NCBI GenBank assembly: GCA_013153135.1
Contig: JAADFA010000024.1
Location: 1-9,174, forward strand
Length of the DNA: 9,174 nucleotides
Direction: 5' to 3'
Source of the DNA: Chloroflexota bacterium
GTDB taxonomy: Bacteria > Chloroflexota > Anaerolineae > Anaerolineales > DRMV01
Part shown: piece after piece, positions 1 through 7,591 of the stretch
Numbering within the stretch: position 1 is the first letter of the stretch
How the letters are laid out: each line of letters begins with the position of its first letter
Position numbers and translations under genes: made by a program
The notes under the pieces: generated by a model
What the model was told of the DNA's origin: nothing
Databases searched by the model: none
Seen by the model: the letters and a program-made list of their open reading frames with translations, nothing else

Positions 1-27
1 GGCGCAGGCTGTCGCCGTTGGCACCGC

Positions 28-163
28 CGCCGCAGGCTGAAGCCTGCGGCTAGTTTGCATAAAATTGCACGCGGGTAGTTCAGCCCAACGCACGGCGGCG
101 AGGATAGCGGGCGGGTTTAGCCGCCCGCGGCATGGGCTTCTACGAGATTTGCCTGCCCCCCCT
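28..163 (-). repeat. Dispersed palindromic repeat, copy 1
   Basis: The reverse complement of this stretch matches 8387-8536. Read by eye, 72-130 pairs with 8445-8502 at about 53 of 59 positions, including an exact 22-base run (96-117 against 8457-8478). Similarity continues on both sides: through 131-163, which holds the complement of GTAGAARCCCATGCC, and through the palindrome at 29-50. It contains two perfect hairpins: 29-50 (10-bp arms GCCGCAGGCT/AGCCTGCGGC, 2-nt centre) and 107-128 (8-bp arms GCGGGCGG/CCGCCCGC, 6-nt loop). No ORF is evident. It resembles the non-coding palindromic repeats often scattered in Chloroflexota genomes. Exact ends are uncertain. Confidence 0.75.
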
Positions 164-257
164 ACAGGCCCCTGGTGTGTGCCAGCGAAGTTGTAACGCG
201 CGGGCTCAACCATCGTTATTGGAAGTGGACAACGGCAAGAAAACCCCAACCCAACCG

Positions 258-263
258 AGGAGG
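258..263 (+). promoter_or_regulatory. Shine-Dalgarno site of the DUF5667 gene
   Basis: AGGAGG lies six bases before the ATG at 270. It decides the start over the in-frame ATG at 132, which abuts the repeat and has no ribosome binding site. Confidence 0.8.
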
Positions 264-269
264 TGGACG

Positions 270-1262
270 ATGATTTGGGCATTGATTGCTGCCATACTCG
301 CCGTCGTTATCGGCGGTGGTGGCGCGGTATACGCCGCGCAGGATGCCTTGCCCGGGGAAGCGCTATACCCGGTCAAGGAAATGGTGGAAGATGCGCAGCT
401 GCTCATGGCTGACCCCGTGGAAGAAGTGCAGCTGCACATGGATTTCGCGGAGCGCCGTCTGGCCGAAGCGCAGCAGCTCATGGCGCAAGGGCAGGTAGAC
501 TTGGCCCTGGAAGCCATGGTCCAAGCCGAGGCCCATTGGCAAGCGGCTCTGGCCATGGCGGAACAGGTACGCGGTCAACGCGCTGATGCGTGGCCTGAGG
601 TGATGGCTCAAGCCGAACGCTTGGCGCAGCAGATGCAAATGCTGAACACGCTAAAGGAGCAAGCGCGGTTTACGGTGAAGGCGCAAGCTCAGCAAGGCAT
701 GGCCCAAGCCGACACAGCACATACGCAGGTGCACGAGCGCTTGGCCGAGGTGGAAGCCCGGTTGGCTGAGGTGCAAACCAAGATGCAGGCTGTGCTGGGT
801 GAACCCATGGCCCTGGACCAAGCGATGCCCCATAACGAACACGAGCAAGCGCATGACGTGAAGGACCATGGTCAAGACGCCATGCCGCTCACCCCTGCAG
901 AGGCAATGGACGCGGGGCACGAGGCGCACGACGCGGCTGAGGCCATGGCTGAGGACGCTCACGAGCAAAACCACCACGACGCGCAAAAGGTGATGGACCT
1001 CGCGACTGAGACGACGGAACAGCTCGAGAGCGCGGCTGATGAAGTGATGCAGACCGAAGCCATGAGCCAAACGCAAGACCAAATGACGGACGCGACAACG
1101 CAGTCGCCAGACGCTACGCAAGACGTCATGGATGCGATGCAAGACAGCCAAGATAACCAAGACAGCCAAGATAGCATGGGCTCGCTCATGCCCATCCCCA
1201 CGGGCACGGTCACGCCCAATCCGCACGACGACCACGACGGCAGCAGCCACACCCGTCCCTAA
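270..1262 (+). CDS. DUF5667 domain protein with Met/His/Asp-rich tail
   Basis: This encodes a 330-residue protein of unknown function. Residues 2-23 are one hydrophobic segment (signal anchor, or signal peptide with possible cleavage near VYAA). Residues 23-100 match DUF5667: AAQDALPGEALYPVKE is the family hallmark, followed by an amphipathic helix with FAERRLAEAQ. Residues 55-175 are Ala/Gln/Glu-rich and probably coiled coil. Residues 176-330 are low complexity with 12 His, 13 Met and about 22 Asp, and there is no Cys in the protein. The start at 270 is chosen for its AGGAGG site. In many Chloroflexota homologues DUF5667 follows a cytoplasmic segment resembling an anti-sigma factor, and that segment is absent here. 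The N-terminus has no positive charge before the hydrophobic stretch, which is odd for an exported protein. It is expected to face outside the membrane. The domain call is good; the role is unknown. Confidence 0.85.
   Translation: MIWALIAAILAVVIGGGGAVYAAQDALPGEALYPVKEMVEDAQLLMADPVEEVQLHMDFAERRLAEAQQLMAQGQVDLALEAMVQAEAHWQAALAMAEQVRGQRADAWPEVMAQAERLAQQMQMLNTLKEQARFTVKAQAQQGMAQADTAHTQVHERLAEVEARLAEVQTKMQAVLGEPMALDQAMPHNEHEQAHDVKDHGQDAMPLTPAEAMDAGHEAHDAAEAMAEDAHEQNHHDAQKVMDLATETTEQLESAADEVMQTEAMSQTQDQMTDATTQSPDATQDVMDAMQDSQDNQDSQDSMGSLMPIPTGTVTPNPHDDHDGSSHTRP
1140..1175 (+). repeat. Four 9-bp tandem repeats inside the DUF5667 gene
   Basis: Four consecutive copies of CAAGAYARC encode Gln-Asp-Ser/Asn units near the C-terminus (residues 291-302). 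Slippage here would change the tail length in whole codons. Confidence 0.8.
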
Positions 1263-1286
1263 GGATGGACAGCGCCAATAACGTCA

Positions 1287-1324
1287 ACGGCCCCCGCCGG
1301 ATGCGCGGGGGCCGTACGCTTTTT
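1287..1324 (+). terminator. Intrinsic terminator after the DUF5667 gene
   Basis: An 11-bp perfect stem (ACGGCCCCCGC at 1287-1297 with GCGGGGGCCGT at 1305-1315) and a 7-nt loop are followed by a T run at 1320-1324. It lies 24 bp after the plus-strand stop. It also lies just beyond the end of the converging amidohydrolase gene (1338). On the minus strand the stem lacks a good T tract, so it would be a weaker stop in that direction. Confidence 0.9.
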
Positions 1325-1337
1325 CAAGCCCTTCGAA

Positions 1338-2720
1338 CTATGCCAAAAGCTCACGCGCTAGACGGTTATGCTGGGCGATCAGTCGCGGCAGGTCCAACGT
1401 GGTCAGGTGGCCTTCGCGCACGATCACCCGCCCACCAACCACGGTGTAATCCGCGCGTACGGGCGATGCAAGCACCAACGCCGCGACCGGATCGTGCAAT
1501 GCACCAGCATATTCGAGGCGTTCCAAACGCACCGCAAAGAAATCGCCCGCCTTGCCCACCTCTAAGGAGCCCAGATCTGAACGGCCCAGTACAGCGGCCC
1601 CGCCACGCGTGGCCAATTCCAACGCCTGCCGCGCGCTGAGCAAAGGTGGGGCATCGGAGCCGCTACGCGAAAAGCCCAACAATCCCGAGCGTACCCGCGC
1701 GAGCAACATTGCCTGCCGCACTTCGGCCAACATGTGAGAGCTATCGTTGCTCGCGGAGCCATCCACCCCAAGGCCAACTTTGACCCCCGCGGTCAGCATC
1801 TCGTACAAGGGCATGATGCCCGAACCCAAGCGCATGTTCGAGCTCGGGCAGTGCGCCACACCCGTTCCCGTGCGCGCATACAACGCAATCTCATCAGCAT
1901 TGACATAGATGGAATGGGCAAACCATACATCAGGGCCAATCCATTCCAGGCTCTCCATATACTCCACCGGCCGCATCCCGAATTTTTCGAGGCAAAAAGC
2001 CTCTTCGTCCTCAGTCTCGGCCAGATGGGTGTGCAGCCGCACGCCGTACGCGCGCGCCAGCCGCGCGGACTCACGCATAAGATCTCCCGTCACGCTAAAG
2101 GGCGAGCACGGCGCGAGCACAATTTGCAACATAGAGCCCGGTTTGGGGTCGTGATATTGCTCAATGAGCCGCTGCGAATCTTTGAGGATGAAGGCCTCAT
2201 CCTCGACGACGCTATCCGGAGGCAGGCCGCCTTGGCTTTCGCCCAGGCTCATCGAGCCACGCGACGCGTGCAGTCGAAGGCCCACCTCGGCTGCGGCTTC
2301 GATCTCATCATCCAACCGGCTCCCATTGGGGAAGAGGTATAAGTGATCAAAGGCTGTCGTCGTGCCCGAAAGGGCGAGTTCGGCCAGAGCCAGCTGGGTC
2401 GAGATACGGATGTGCTCCGGCCGCATCCGAGCCCAAATGGGGTAAAGGGTCTTCAGCCAGTGGAACAGATTCGCGTTCTGAGCGCCCGGTACCGCACGCG
2501 TAAGCGTTTGATAAAAGTGGTGATGGGTGTTGATCAAGCCGGGCAGCACCACATAACCGCGTAAATCCAATACTTCATCCGCGTGAGTGGGCAACTGGTC
2601 CGTTGGGCCCACAGCCTCAATAAAACCGTCACGGATAAAGAGACCGCCGTCAGGGATCTCACGGCGGTCATCATCCATGGTGACCAGCACGTCCGCGTGA
2701 CGTACCAACAGGGTGGTCAT
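1338..2720 (-). CDS. Amidohydrolase, probable 8-oxoguanine deaminase
   Basis: This 460-residue protein belongs to the metal-dependent amidohydrolase superfamily (guanine deaminase / AtzB-like branch). The call is 8-oxoguanine deaminase (EC 3.5.4.32), which converts 8-oxoguanine to urate and ammonia in the cytoplasm. Metal ligands are visible: HxH at H66/H68 (NTHHHF), H232 (THLAE, with E235 as likely proton shuttle), H269 (FAHSIYVN) and D320 (GLGVDGSASND). The segment NLFHWLKTLYPIWARM (residues 84-99) is typical of the 8-oxoguanine deaminase/hydroxydechloroatrazine hydrolase subgroup. Length fits the roughly 450-residue family norm. The ATG has GAGGAGG four bases upstream, and the gene starts 15 bp after the preceding stop, so translational coupling is likely. 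It is the last gene of the operon. A related aminohydrolase (guanine, s-triazine or another purine) cannot be excluded from sequence alone. Confidence 0.88.
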   Translation of the reverse strand: MTTLLVRHADVLVTMDDDRREIPDGGLFIRDGFIEAVGPTDQLPTHADEVLDLRGYVVLPGLINTHHHFYQTLTRAVPGAQNANLFHWLKTLYPIWARMRPEHIRISTQLALAELALSGTTTAFDHLYLFPNGSRLDDEIEAAAEVGLRLHASRGSMSLGESQGGLPPDSVVEDEAFILKDSQRLIEQYHDPKPGSMLQIVLAPCSPFSVTGDLMRESARLARAYGVRLHTHLAETEDEEAFCLEKFGMRPVEYMESLEWIGPDVWFAHSIYVNADEIALYARTGTGVAHCPSSNMRLGSGIMPLYEMLTAGVKVGLGVDGSASNDSSHMLAEVRQAMLLARVRSGLLGFSRSGSDAPPLLSARQALELATRGGAAVLGRSDLGSLEVGKAGDFFAVRLERLEYAGALHDPVAALVLASPVRADYTVVGGRVIVREGHLTTLDLPRLIAQHNRLARELLA

Positions 2721-2735
2721 GCGTCCTCCTCAATG

Positions 2736-4577
2736 TCAAATTTCCGCAAAACCCATATCGTCCTCATCCTGTGGCGGAGAGGGCGCGGGGGGTTGCCACA
2801 AGTCCTCATCAGCGGCGTCTTCATCATCTGGATATCCGAAAGTCCAATCGTCTTGAGCCTCCATAGGTGCGGGTGCGCCCTCGATGCGCCGCGGGCGTGG
2901 CCGCGGCTGGGTGCCTGCCTCGCGCGGGGGCGTCGTGATTTCTTGCTGGAGCTGATGGTACGCGGCCAACCACTCGACAAAACGCTCCCGGTCTTGGAGC
3001 CAACGCTCCTCTTCCTCCGCGCGTCGACGCTCCTCCATGCGCGTGAAAAGATCTTGCTGCACCTGATCCGGCTGCCAGACACGCTCAAAAACCAAGGGCT
3101 CTTCGCCGCCCATCTGGATGCGCACATCACCGTAGTTGAATACGCGCGCCCAAAACGAGGGACGTTCAAAATCCACGCCAACCACCTTCTCCAGCGGCGC
3201 GACCTTGCGTTCGGCCTCACCAAAGGGCACTTGCTTTAAGTCAATGATTTGTCGCGGGGTGAGCTGATACAAGTCGTTGGCCCAGTCCCACACCTGGTAC
3301 ATGGTGTAAGCCAGGCTAAACAGGGTGATGAGGACCAGAAAGGACACCAAGAACCCTTTCGTCGGCCACGTCCAGCCGTACTGCAGCCATAACAGCGCGT
3401 AGAACCAGGCGATAAACAAGGGAATGAGCGCTGGTGCCGCGCGGCGCAATAAGAAGATGGGATGTTTGCGATAGGTAATGGTGCTGCCAGTTACAATACG
3501 CGGTTGGAGGTAAGAGCGGATAAAGGCCCATACGTAACCCCACCAGCTAACCGGACGCACAGCCTGCACGTCGGAGATAGGGCGGGCTTCAGGCGCAAGC
3601 TCGTCTTCATCCTCGTTAACCGGCAGGCCCAAGGCCTCACGTAAGTGCTCTTGCATCGCGCGCTGCTCGGCTTTGGACCATGTCTCACGTTCACGAGCCA
3701 TGAGTTCTTCAATGACCCCGCTAATCGCATGGGGGGCAGGCGCTTGAGTTAAGCGCAACGCCGGTTCAGCCCAAGTCTGCACCACCACATCCCCGTAGCC
3801 TAATAGACGGCCGAGGAACTCGGTCTCGACCCGAACCGCGTTGATCATGGTCACGGGGACCTCAAAGCGGCTGTCGTGAATGGGAAAGATGCGGTCAACG
3901 CGCGCTACGCGTAAGGGCGTAACCACATAATAATCGTTCAGCCACTCAATAATGCCCCAAATGGTGAACACCAGGCCCGCGAGTAGCGTTAAAGGAATCA
4001 GTGCATAAACAAGGCGACTGGGCCAATAGAAGGTATGAACCAACCACCAAACCAGGCTGAGCGCCACCCCAGCTAGAAACCATCCACTCCGATGCGCCGC
4101 GATGATCCAATGGCGCCGTGCGTAGACGATGGCCCATTCGGTTGGCTGCAGCCAATCGGGTCGGCGCAGGCGAGCCATGCGCTGCGCGTCCGCGATAAAC
4201 GCGAAGCGCTTTTGCACCTCCTCAGGGGTCTTCGCGAGCCAAGCGACCAGATCTGCGCGTTGGATGCGGTAATACGTCACACGACGAAGCGCGCGCACCG
4301 TAAAGGGGGAACGGTATCCTTTGAGCGCAGCCTCCAAGCCCACATGGTCCTGGCTTTGAACAATGCCCAGAGGCAACACCTGGGTTTCGCTCAGCCGTGT
4401 GTAGACCTCCGCGCGGCCTTGGCGCAAAATCACGAACGGGGAGCCCGGGTCGGCCTGGACAATGATTTCCTCCCCGGGCTCCGCGGTCCGCTCCTCCGCC
4501 CGGGCGAGAAAGTCTTCTAGCAACGCGGGCGGAAGTCCCTGGAACAGATGGATACGACGTAACCAATCAGCACTCAT
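2736..4577 (-). CDS. cNMP-like domain plus two membrane bPH2 modules
   Basis: This 613-residue membrane protein has unknown function. Residues 8-115 form a cyclic-nucleotide-binding fold (LFQGLPPALLEDFLARAEER, then GEEIIVQADPGSPFVILRQG). In the phosphate-binding cassette region (GLEAALKGYRSPFTVRAL, 80-97) the usual GE and Arg positions are shifted or lost, so cAMP binding is doubtful. Two repeated modules follow, each with two TM helices and a bacterial PH (bPH2, YdbS-like) domain: TM about 163-183 and 189-212 with PH 213-290, then TM about 379-399 and 408-428 with PH 433-510. The repeats share ND-Y--TP (214-221, 434-441) and YGDV (261-264, 482-485). Residues 511-545 are charged helix; 546-613 are Pro-rich and acidic. 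The ATG has GGGAG upstream. It lies mid-operon, 39 bp after one gene and 15 bp before the deaminase. It may be a membrane scaffold or sensor (inference). Confidence 0.88.
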   Translation of the reverse strand: MSADWLRRIHLFQGLPPALLEDFLARAEERTAEPGEEIIVQADPGSPFVILRQGRAEVYTRLSETQVLPLGIVQSQDHVGLEAALKGYRSPFTVRALRRVTYYRIQRADLVAWLAKTPEEVQKRFAFIADAQRMARLRRPDWLQPTEWAIVYARRHWIIAAHRSGWFLAGVALSLVWWLVHTFYWPSRLVYALIPLTLLAGLVFTIWGIIEWLNDYYVVTPLRVARVDRIFPIHDSRFEVPVTMINAVRVETEFLGRLLGYGDVVVQTWAEPALRLTQAPAPHAISGVIEELMARERETWSKAEQRAMQEHLREALGLPVNEDEDELAPEARPISDVQAVRPVSWWGYVWAFIRSYLQPRIVTGSTITYRKHPIFLLRRAAPALIPLFIAWFYALLWLQYGWTWPTKGFLVSFLVLITLFSLAYTMYQVWDWANDLYQLTPRQIIDLKQVPFGEAERKVAPLEKVVGVDFERPSFWARVFNYGDVRIQMGGEEPLVFERVWQPDQVQQDLFTRMEERRRAEEEERWLQDRERFVEWLAAYHQLQQEITTPPREAGTQPRPRPRRIEGAPAPMEAQDDWTFGYPDDEDAADEDLWQPPAPSPPQDEDDMGFAEI

Positions 4578-4588
4578 AAGCGCTCCCT

Positions 4589-4603
4589 ATCCGCTCAGCG
4601 GAT
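4589..4603 (-). other. Intercistronic palindrome before the cNMP/bPH2 gene
   Basis: ATCCGCT-C-AGCGGAT is a perfect inverted repeat (7-bp arms) in the 39-bp gap, two bases upstream of the Shine-Dalgarno (4582-4587). In RNA it could form a 6-bp stem with a 3-nt loop. It could tune translation or mark an RNA processing site, or it may be chance. Confidence 0.35.
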
Positions 4604-4616
4604 GGCCTTGCTACGA

Positions 4617-5714
4617 TCAAGGTTCCAAAAGGGACGAAACGTCATCCAGCTCATCGTCATCCAAAGCGGGCGGGGTGCTGGTCGACGACGCACGGTCCGA
4701 CGGCGCGACGGGTGGCCGTCCAGGGGATGAGGGCGCGCTTGGCGCCGATGGGGTCGATGAGGGGTAACCATAATATCTGGGATAACCCGTATAGCCCATA
4801 CCAGCTCCGCCCGCGGGTTGGTTCGGATAAACCGTGCCCGCATATGGCTGTCCGTGCAACCCGCTGAGTGCGTTGCGTACAACCACATACATCGTTGAGG
4901 TGCTCACGGTCATGTAAACCGTCGCCACAACGGCGACAGGCACCGCGAGGCATAGCCCAAGGACGCCCAAGCCAAGCAACACAGCAAGGCCGGTATCGGG
5001 GTCATCAATCGTGGAAACCAAGCTGAAGATGGGCACGAGGGTCACACAGCTGAGCAAAAGTATCACCAAAAGCACAAACCCCGTATTCGTCGCCCAGATG
5101 GCTAATAGGGAACCGAACCCGCGACGCAGTACATGGCCAATCCGGCTTAGCGTCTCACCCAGCGAAGCCGGGTACTCGACGGCCAAACCGGTCTGAATAA
5201 CGGTGACGATCATGCTCAGTAGCCAGCCAAGCGGCAACCCAACACACAAAAACAAAGCAAGAAAGCCCCCCAGAATTTGTTGCATCCGCGCGGCGGCCAT
5301 CGCCGGGTCAGCAAATAGGGATTCGAGCGAAAGCCCCAACGTGACCAGTCCAATAAACAGAAGGATCGCCGCCACAGCAAGGGTGGCCAATTGCAGCAAG
5401 AAATTGAACACACCTACTCGAAGCCAGGGCATAAGGAGGTCTTGGTGTATTTCCGAAAAGCTCACGCGGCGATCAGGTCGCCCCAAGGCGATGGCTACCC
5501 CGCGTGCGATCGCGGTGATGAGCCATGCCTGCAACGCAACGCCCGCCAGCACGCTTATAAGGGTGAAAAACCCCTCCATGCGAGGGAGCAACGCACTTAC
5601 TGCACCCTTGGTTACGTTTAGGATAAAGATTGTTAGATAATACAATATTACAACACCCCAGAACGCGCCCACGCGCATCATACGCCACAGCTCACGCCAC
5701 CACACGCCAACCAT
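4617..5714 (-). CDS. Polytopic membrane protein of unknown function
   Basis: This 365-residue protein has about six hydrophobic segments (roughly 18-36, 50-72, 100-130, 149-176, 203-232, 245-276), then an 80-residue soluble tail rich in Pro, Ser, Gly and Tyr (GYTGYPRYYGYP, 307-318) that ends acidic (DDDELDD). I do not recognise a named family. The body resembles integral membrane proteins with glycerophosphodiesterase-membrane-domain-like architecture, but no catalytic motif is visible. The open frame reaches a GTG at 5720, but AGGAGG (5721-5726) touches that codon directly; the ATG at 5714 has ideal 6-nt spacing and is preferred. It sits 42 bp after the NAD(P)HX repair gene and 39 bp before the cNMP/bPH2 gene. 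Both membrane proteins end in Pro-rich acidic tails, which may mean they work together (inference). Confidence 0.85.
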   Translation of the reverse strand: MVGVWWRELWRMMRVGAFWGVVILYYLTIFILNVTKGAVSALLPRMEGFFTLISVLAGVALQAWLITAIARGVAIALGRPDRRVSFSEIHQDLLMPWLRVGVFNFLLQLATLAVAAILLFIGLVTLGLSLESLFADPAMAAARMQQILGGFLALFLCVGLPLGWLLSMIVTVIQTGLAVEYPASLGETLSRIGHVLRRGFGSLLAIWATNTGFVLLVILLLSCVTLVPIFSLVSTIDDPDTGLAVLLGLGVLGLCLAVPVAVVATVYMTVSTSTMYVVVRNALSGLHGQPYAGTVYPNQPAGGAGMGYTGYPRYYGYPSSTPSAPSAPSSPGRPPVAPSDRASSTSTPPALDDDELDDVSSLLEP

Positions 5715-5720
5715 CACCAC

Positions 5721-5726
5721 CCTCCT
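5721..5726 (-). promoter_or_regulatory. Shine-Dalgarno site of the membrane protein gene
   Basis: AGGAGG on the minus strand is six bases before the ATG at 5714 and zero bases before the GTG at 5720. It therefore selects the ATG and shortens the longest frame by two residues. Confidence 0.75.
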
Positions 5727-5756
5727 TTCGTTGGGATTTAAACCCAGCGAACACGT

Positions 5757-7355
5757 TTAGCCCAAGGTCATCAACACATCCGGTACTGCGCGCAACACAT
5801 CGCCCGCGAGCACCGCGGCCGGATGCCCCACCGTCTCCGCGGCTATCAGACCTGCTTGTGCGTGGATCCACGCGCCGGCCAGGGCGGCTTCGTACGCGGG
5901 GACGCCTTGGGCCCGCAGCCCAACGATCAACCCCGCGAGCACGTCGCCCGTACCCGCGCGGGCCAGGGCTGGCGTGGCGACGGGGATGACCGCGGTGCGT
6001 CCGTCGGGCGCGGCGATCACTGTGCCCGCGCCTTTGAGCACCACCACGTGCCCCCACATTTGGGCGAAGCGCTCCGCAATGGTCAACCGCTGAGCTTGAA
6101 TCTCGCGAGTTGACAGGCCCGTGAGCACGGCCATTTCACCCGGATGTGGCGTGAGCACAGCGGGGCCCGGCACATGTTCGGGCCAATGCGCGATGCGCGT
6201 GAGCAGTTTGAGCCCATCCGCGTCAATCACCAGTGGGGGCAGCTGGGGCCGCGCCGTTTGCCTGGGCTCGGCCGCGGGGATGAAACCTACTCGCGGATGC
6301 ACTTCAGCCTCAGCCCTCAAGAGGCGAGCCAAGAAGTCACGCGTGGTCTCTTCTTGCCCAAACCCGGGGCCGAGCAACATGGCCGTAACCCGATCCAAGT
6401 TCCGCAGCACCACATCCGCCGCGCGATCCGCGATTACGCCCAGATCATCGGGCAGAAGCAGCCATGTGGCTTCGGGGAACGTCCCCGCGAGCGCGGGATG
6501 CAAGGGCGCGGGGATGCCCAACGTCACCAGGCCCGCGCCGATACGGTACGCGGCCTCGCCCGCGAGCCGCGCCGCGCCGGTGAAGTTGACCGAGCCCGCG
6601 ACCACCAGCGCGGTGCCAAAGGTGCCTTTGTGCGCGTCCGCGGGCCGAGGCGGCAGGATCTCCCGCACCCGGTCCGCGTCGGGCACTTCGCGCGTGATCT
6701 CGCGCCACGCGGGCAGGTCTTCGGGCAATCCGATATCCACCACGTGCAAGTCACCCGCGAGGATAAGCCCCGGAGGCAACACCAAGCCCACCTTGATCGC
6801 AGCCATGGTGACTGTGTCATCTGCAGGGATGGTTTCTTCCGCGGCCTGGCCCGTATCGCAATCCACGCCCGAGGGCGCGTCCACCGCGACCACGCGCACG
6901 TCATACCGCTGAGCTGCATCGCGGGCTTGGGCCAGGATGCGCGCGATATCCTCCCGCAAGGGAAGCCGCACGCCCGTGCCCAAAACGCCATCGAGCAGCA
7001 CCTCGTGGCCCGCGATCGCGTCGTCCAGGTCGTCTTGCCCCGCGTGCAAAATGCGACCGCCCGCGTTGCGCACGCGCTCCACCAGAGGGTCACCTTCGCG
7101 CGGCCGGACGAGGTACGCGCTAACTTCCCAGCCCCATTCGGCCAGGTGGGCCAGAGCGACCAACGTATCGCCGCCGTTGTTCCCCTTGCCGACCAAGCCT
7201 AGAGCCGTGCGCTGGGTTACCGCGGCGTACAAATCCCGCACCACCTCTGCCAGGCCACGTCCCGCGGCTTCCATCATGTCTGCATAGGTCCAGCCGCGCG
7301 CGTTGGCTTGTTGTTCCAACGCGCGCATTTGTGCAACAGTGACGAGGGGGGGCAT
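5757..7355 (-). CDS. nnr: Bifunctional NAD(P)HX epimerase / ADP-dependent NAD(P)HX dehydratase
   Basis: This 532-residue fusion repairs hydrated NADH and NADPH. The N-terminal YjeF_N half (about 1-225) interconverts R- and S-NAD(P)HX. The C-terminal ribokinase-like half (about 230-530) dehydrates S-NAD(P)HX using ADP in bacteria. Seen in the epimerase: GKGNNGGD (56-63) nucleotide loop, LDGVLGTG (121-128), and VDAPSGVD (158-165) with likely catalytic D159. Seen in the dehydratase: HKGTFG (242-247), GPGFG (329-333), IDADGL (377-382), TPHPGE (402-407), VLKGAGT (439-445) and AGTGDVLAG (467-475) with likely catalytic D471. Length fits the usual 490-540 residues of bacterial fusions. AAGGAG lies six bases before the ATG. 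It is first in a four-gene operon that ends with a probable 8-oxoguanine deaminase, so a damage-repair theme is plausible. No -35/-10 pair convinces me upstream, though TAAAAT (complement of 7403-7408) is a possible -10. Confidence 0.96.
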   Translation of the reverse strand: MPPLVTVAQMRALEQQANARGWTYADMMEAAGRGLAEVVRDLYAAVTQRTALGLVGKGNNGGDTLVALAHLAEWGWEVSAYLVRPREGDPLVERVRNAGGRILHAGQDDLDDAIAGHEVLLDGVLGTGVRLPLREDIARILAQARDAAQRYDVRVVAVDAPSGVDCDTGQAAEETIPADDTVTMAAIKVGLVLPPGLILAGDLHVVDIGLPEDLPAWREITREVPDADRVREILPPRPADAHKGTFGTALVVAGSVNFTGAARLAGEAAYRIGAGLVTLGIPAPLHPALAGTFPEATWLLLPDDLGVIADRAADVVLRNLDRVTAMLLGPGFGQEETTRDFLARLLRAEAEVHPRVGFIPAAEPRQTARPQLPPLVIDADGLKLLTRIAHWPEHVPGPAVLTPHPGEMAVLTGLSTREIQAQRLTIAERFAQMWGHVVVLKGAGTVIAAPDGRTAVIPVATPALARAGTGDVLAGLIVGLRAQGVPAYEAALAGAWIHAQAGLIAAETVGHPAAVLAGDVLRAVPDVLMTLG

Positions 7356-7591
7356 GGCGCGCTCCTTGTTAACCAGGCTGGCATAACGATAAGGTTGACT
7401 GTATTTTACCCCAAATAGCCCTGAGTTGGACGGCGAGTTACGATTATCCGGCGCGCCGAGGGCAGAACAAGGTCATCTGCACCGCGCATCGTTTAAGATA
7501 ATAATGGTAATCTAATTGGATGATCCGAGCTCTGACACCGTGCCTATCCCCAACCACGGGTCGGCCAGCATCTGGAGACGAGGACAGAGCC

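Noticed and set aside
29..128. Hairpins in repeat copy 1 as intrinsic terminators
   Set aside because: Neither is followed by a T run, and both belong to a repeat also present at 8387-8536.
132..269. Upstream extension of the DUF5667 gene to the ATG at 132
   Set aside because: That ATG follows directly on the dispersed repeat with no ribosome binding site, whereas AGGAGG sits six bases before the ATG at 270.
651..1250. Minus-strand frame of 199 codons opposite the DUF5667 tail
   Set aside because: Its Leu/His/Arg/Val bias is the complement of the Gln/Asp/Ala/Met-rich tail. The plus strand has the domain, ribosome binding site and terminator.
1734..2342. Plus-strand frame of 202 codons inside the amidohydrolase gene
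   Set aside because: It is antisense to conserved metal-binding motifs, with no ribosome binding site or recognisable domain.
5715..5720. GTG start two codons upstream for the membrane protein
   Set aside because: The Shine-Dalgarno abuts the GTG, leaving no spacing; the ATG at 5714 has six bases.
6144..7202. Plus-strand open frame of 352 codons opposite the NAD(P)HX repair gene
   Set aside because: It lies wholly antisense to a gene with clear catalytic motifs on the other strand and is Arg/His-rich, as expected of a GC-rich shadow frame.
7395..7400. TTGACT as a plus-strand -35 box
   Set aside because: No -10-like hexamer lies 15-19 bases downstream.
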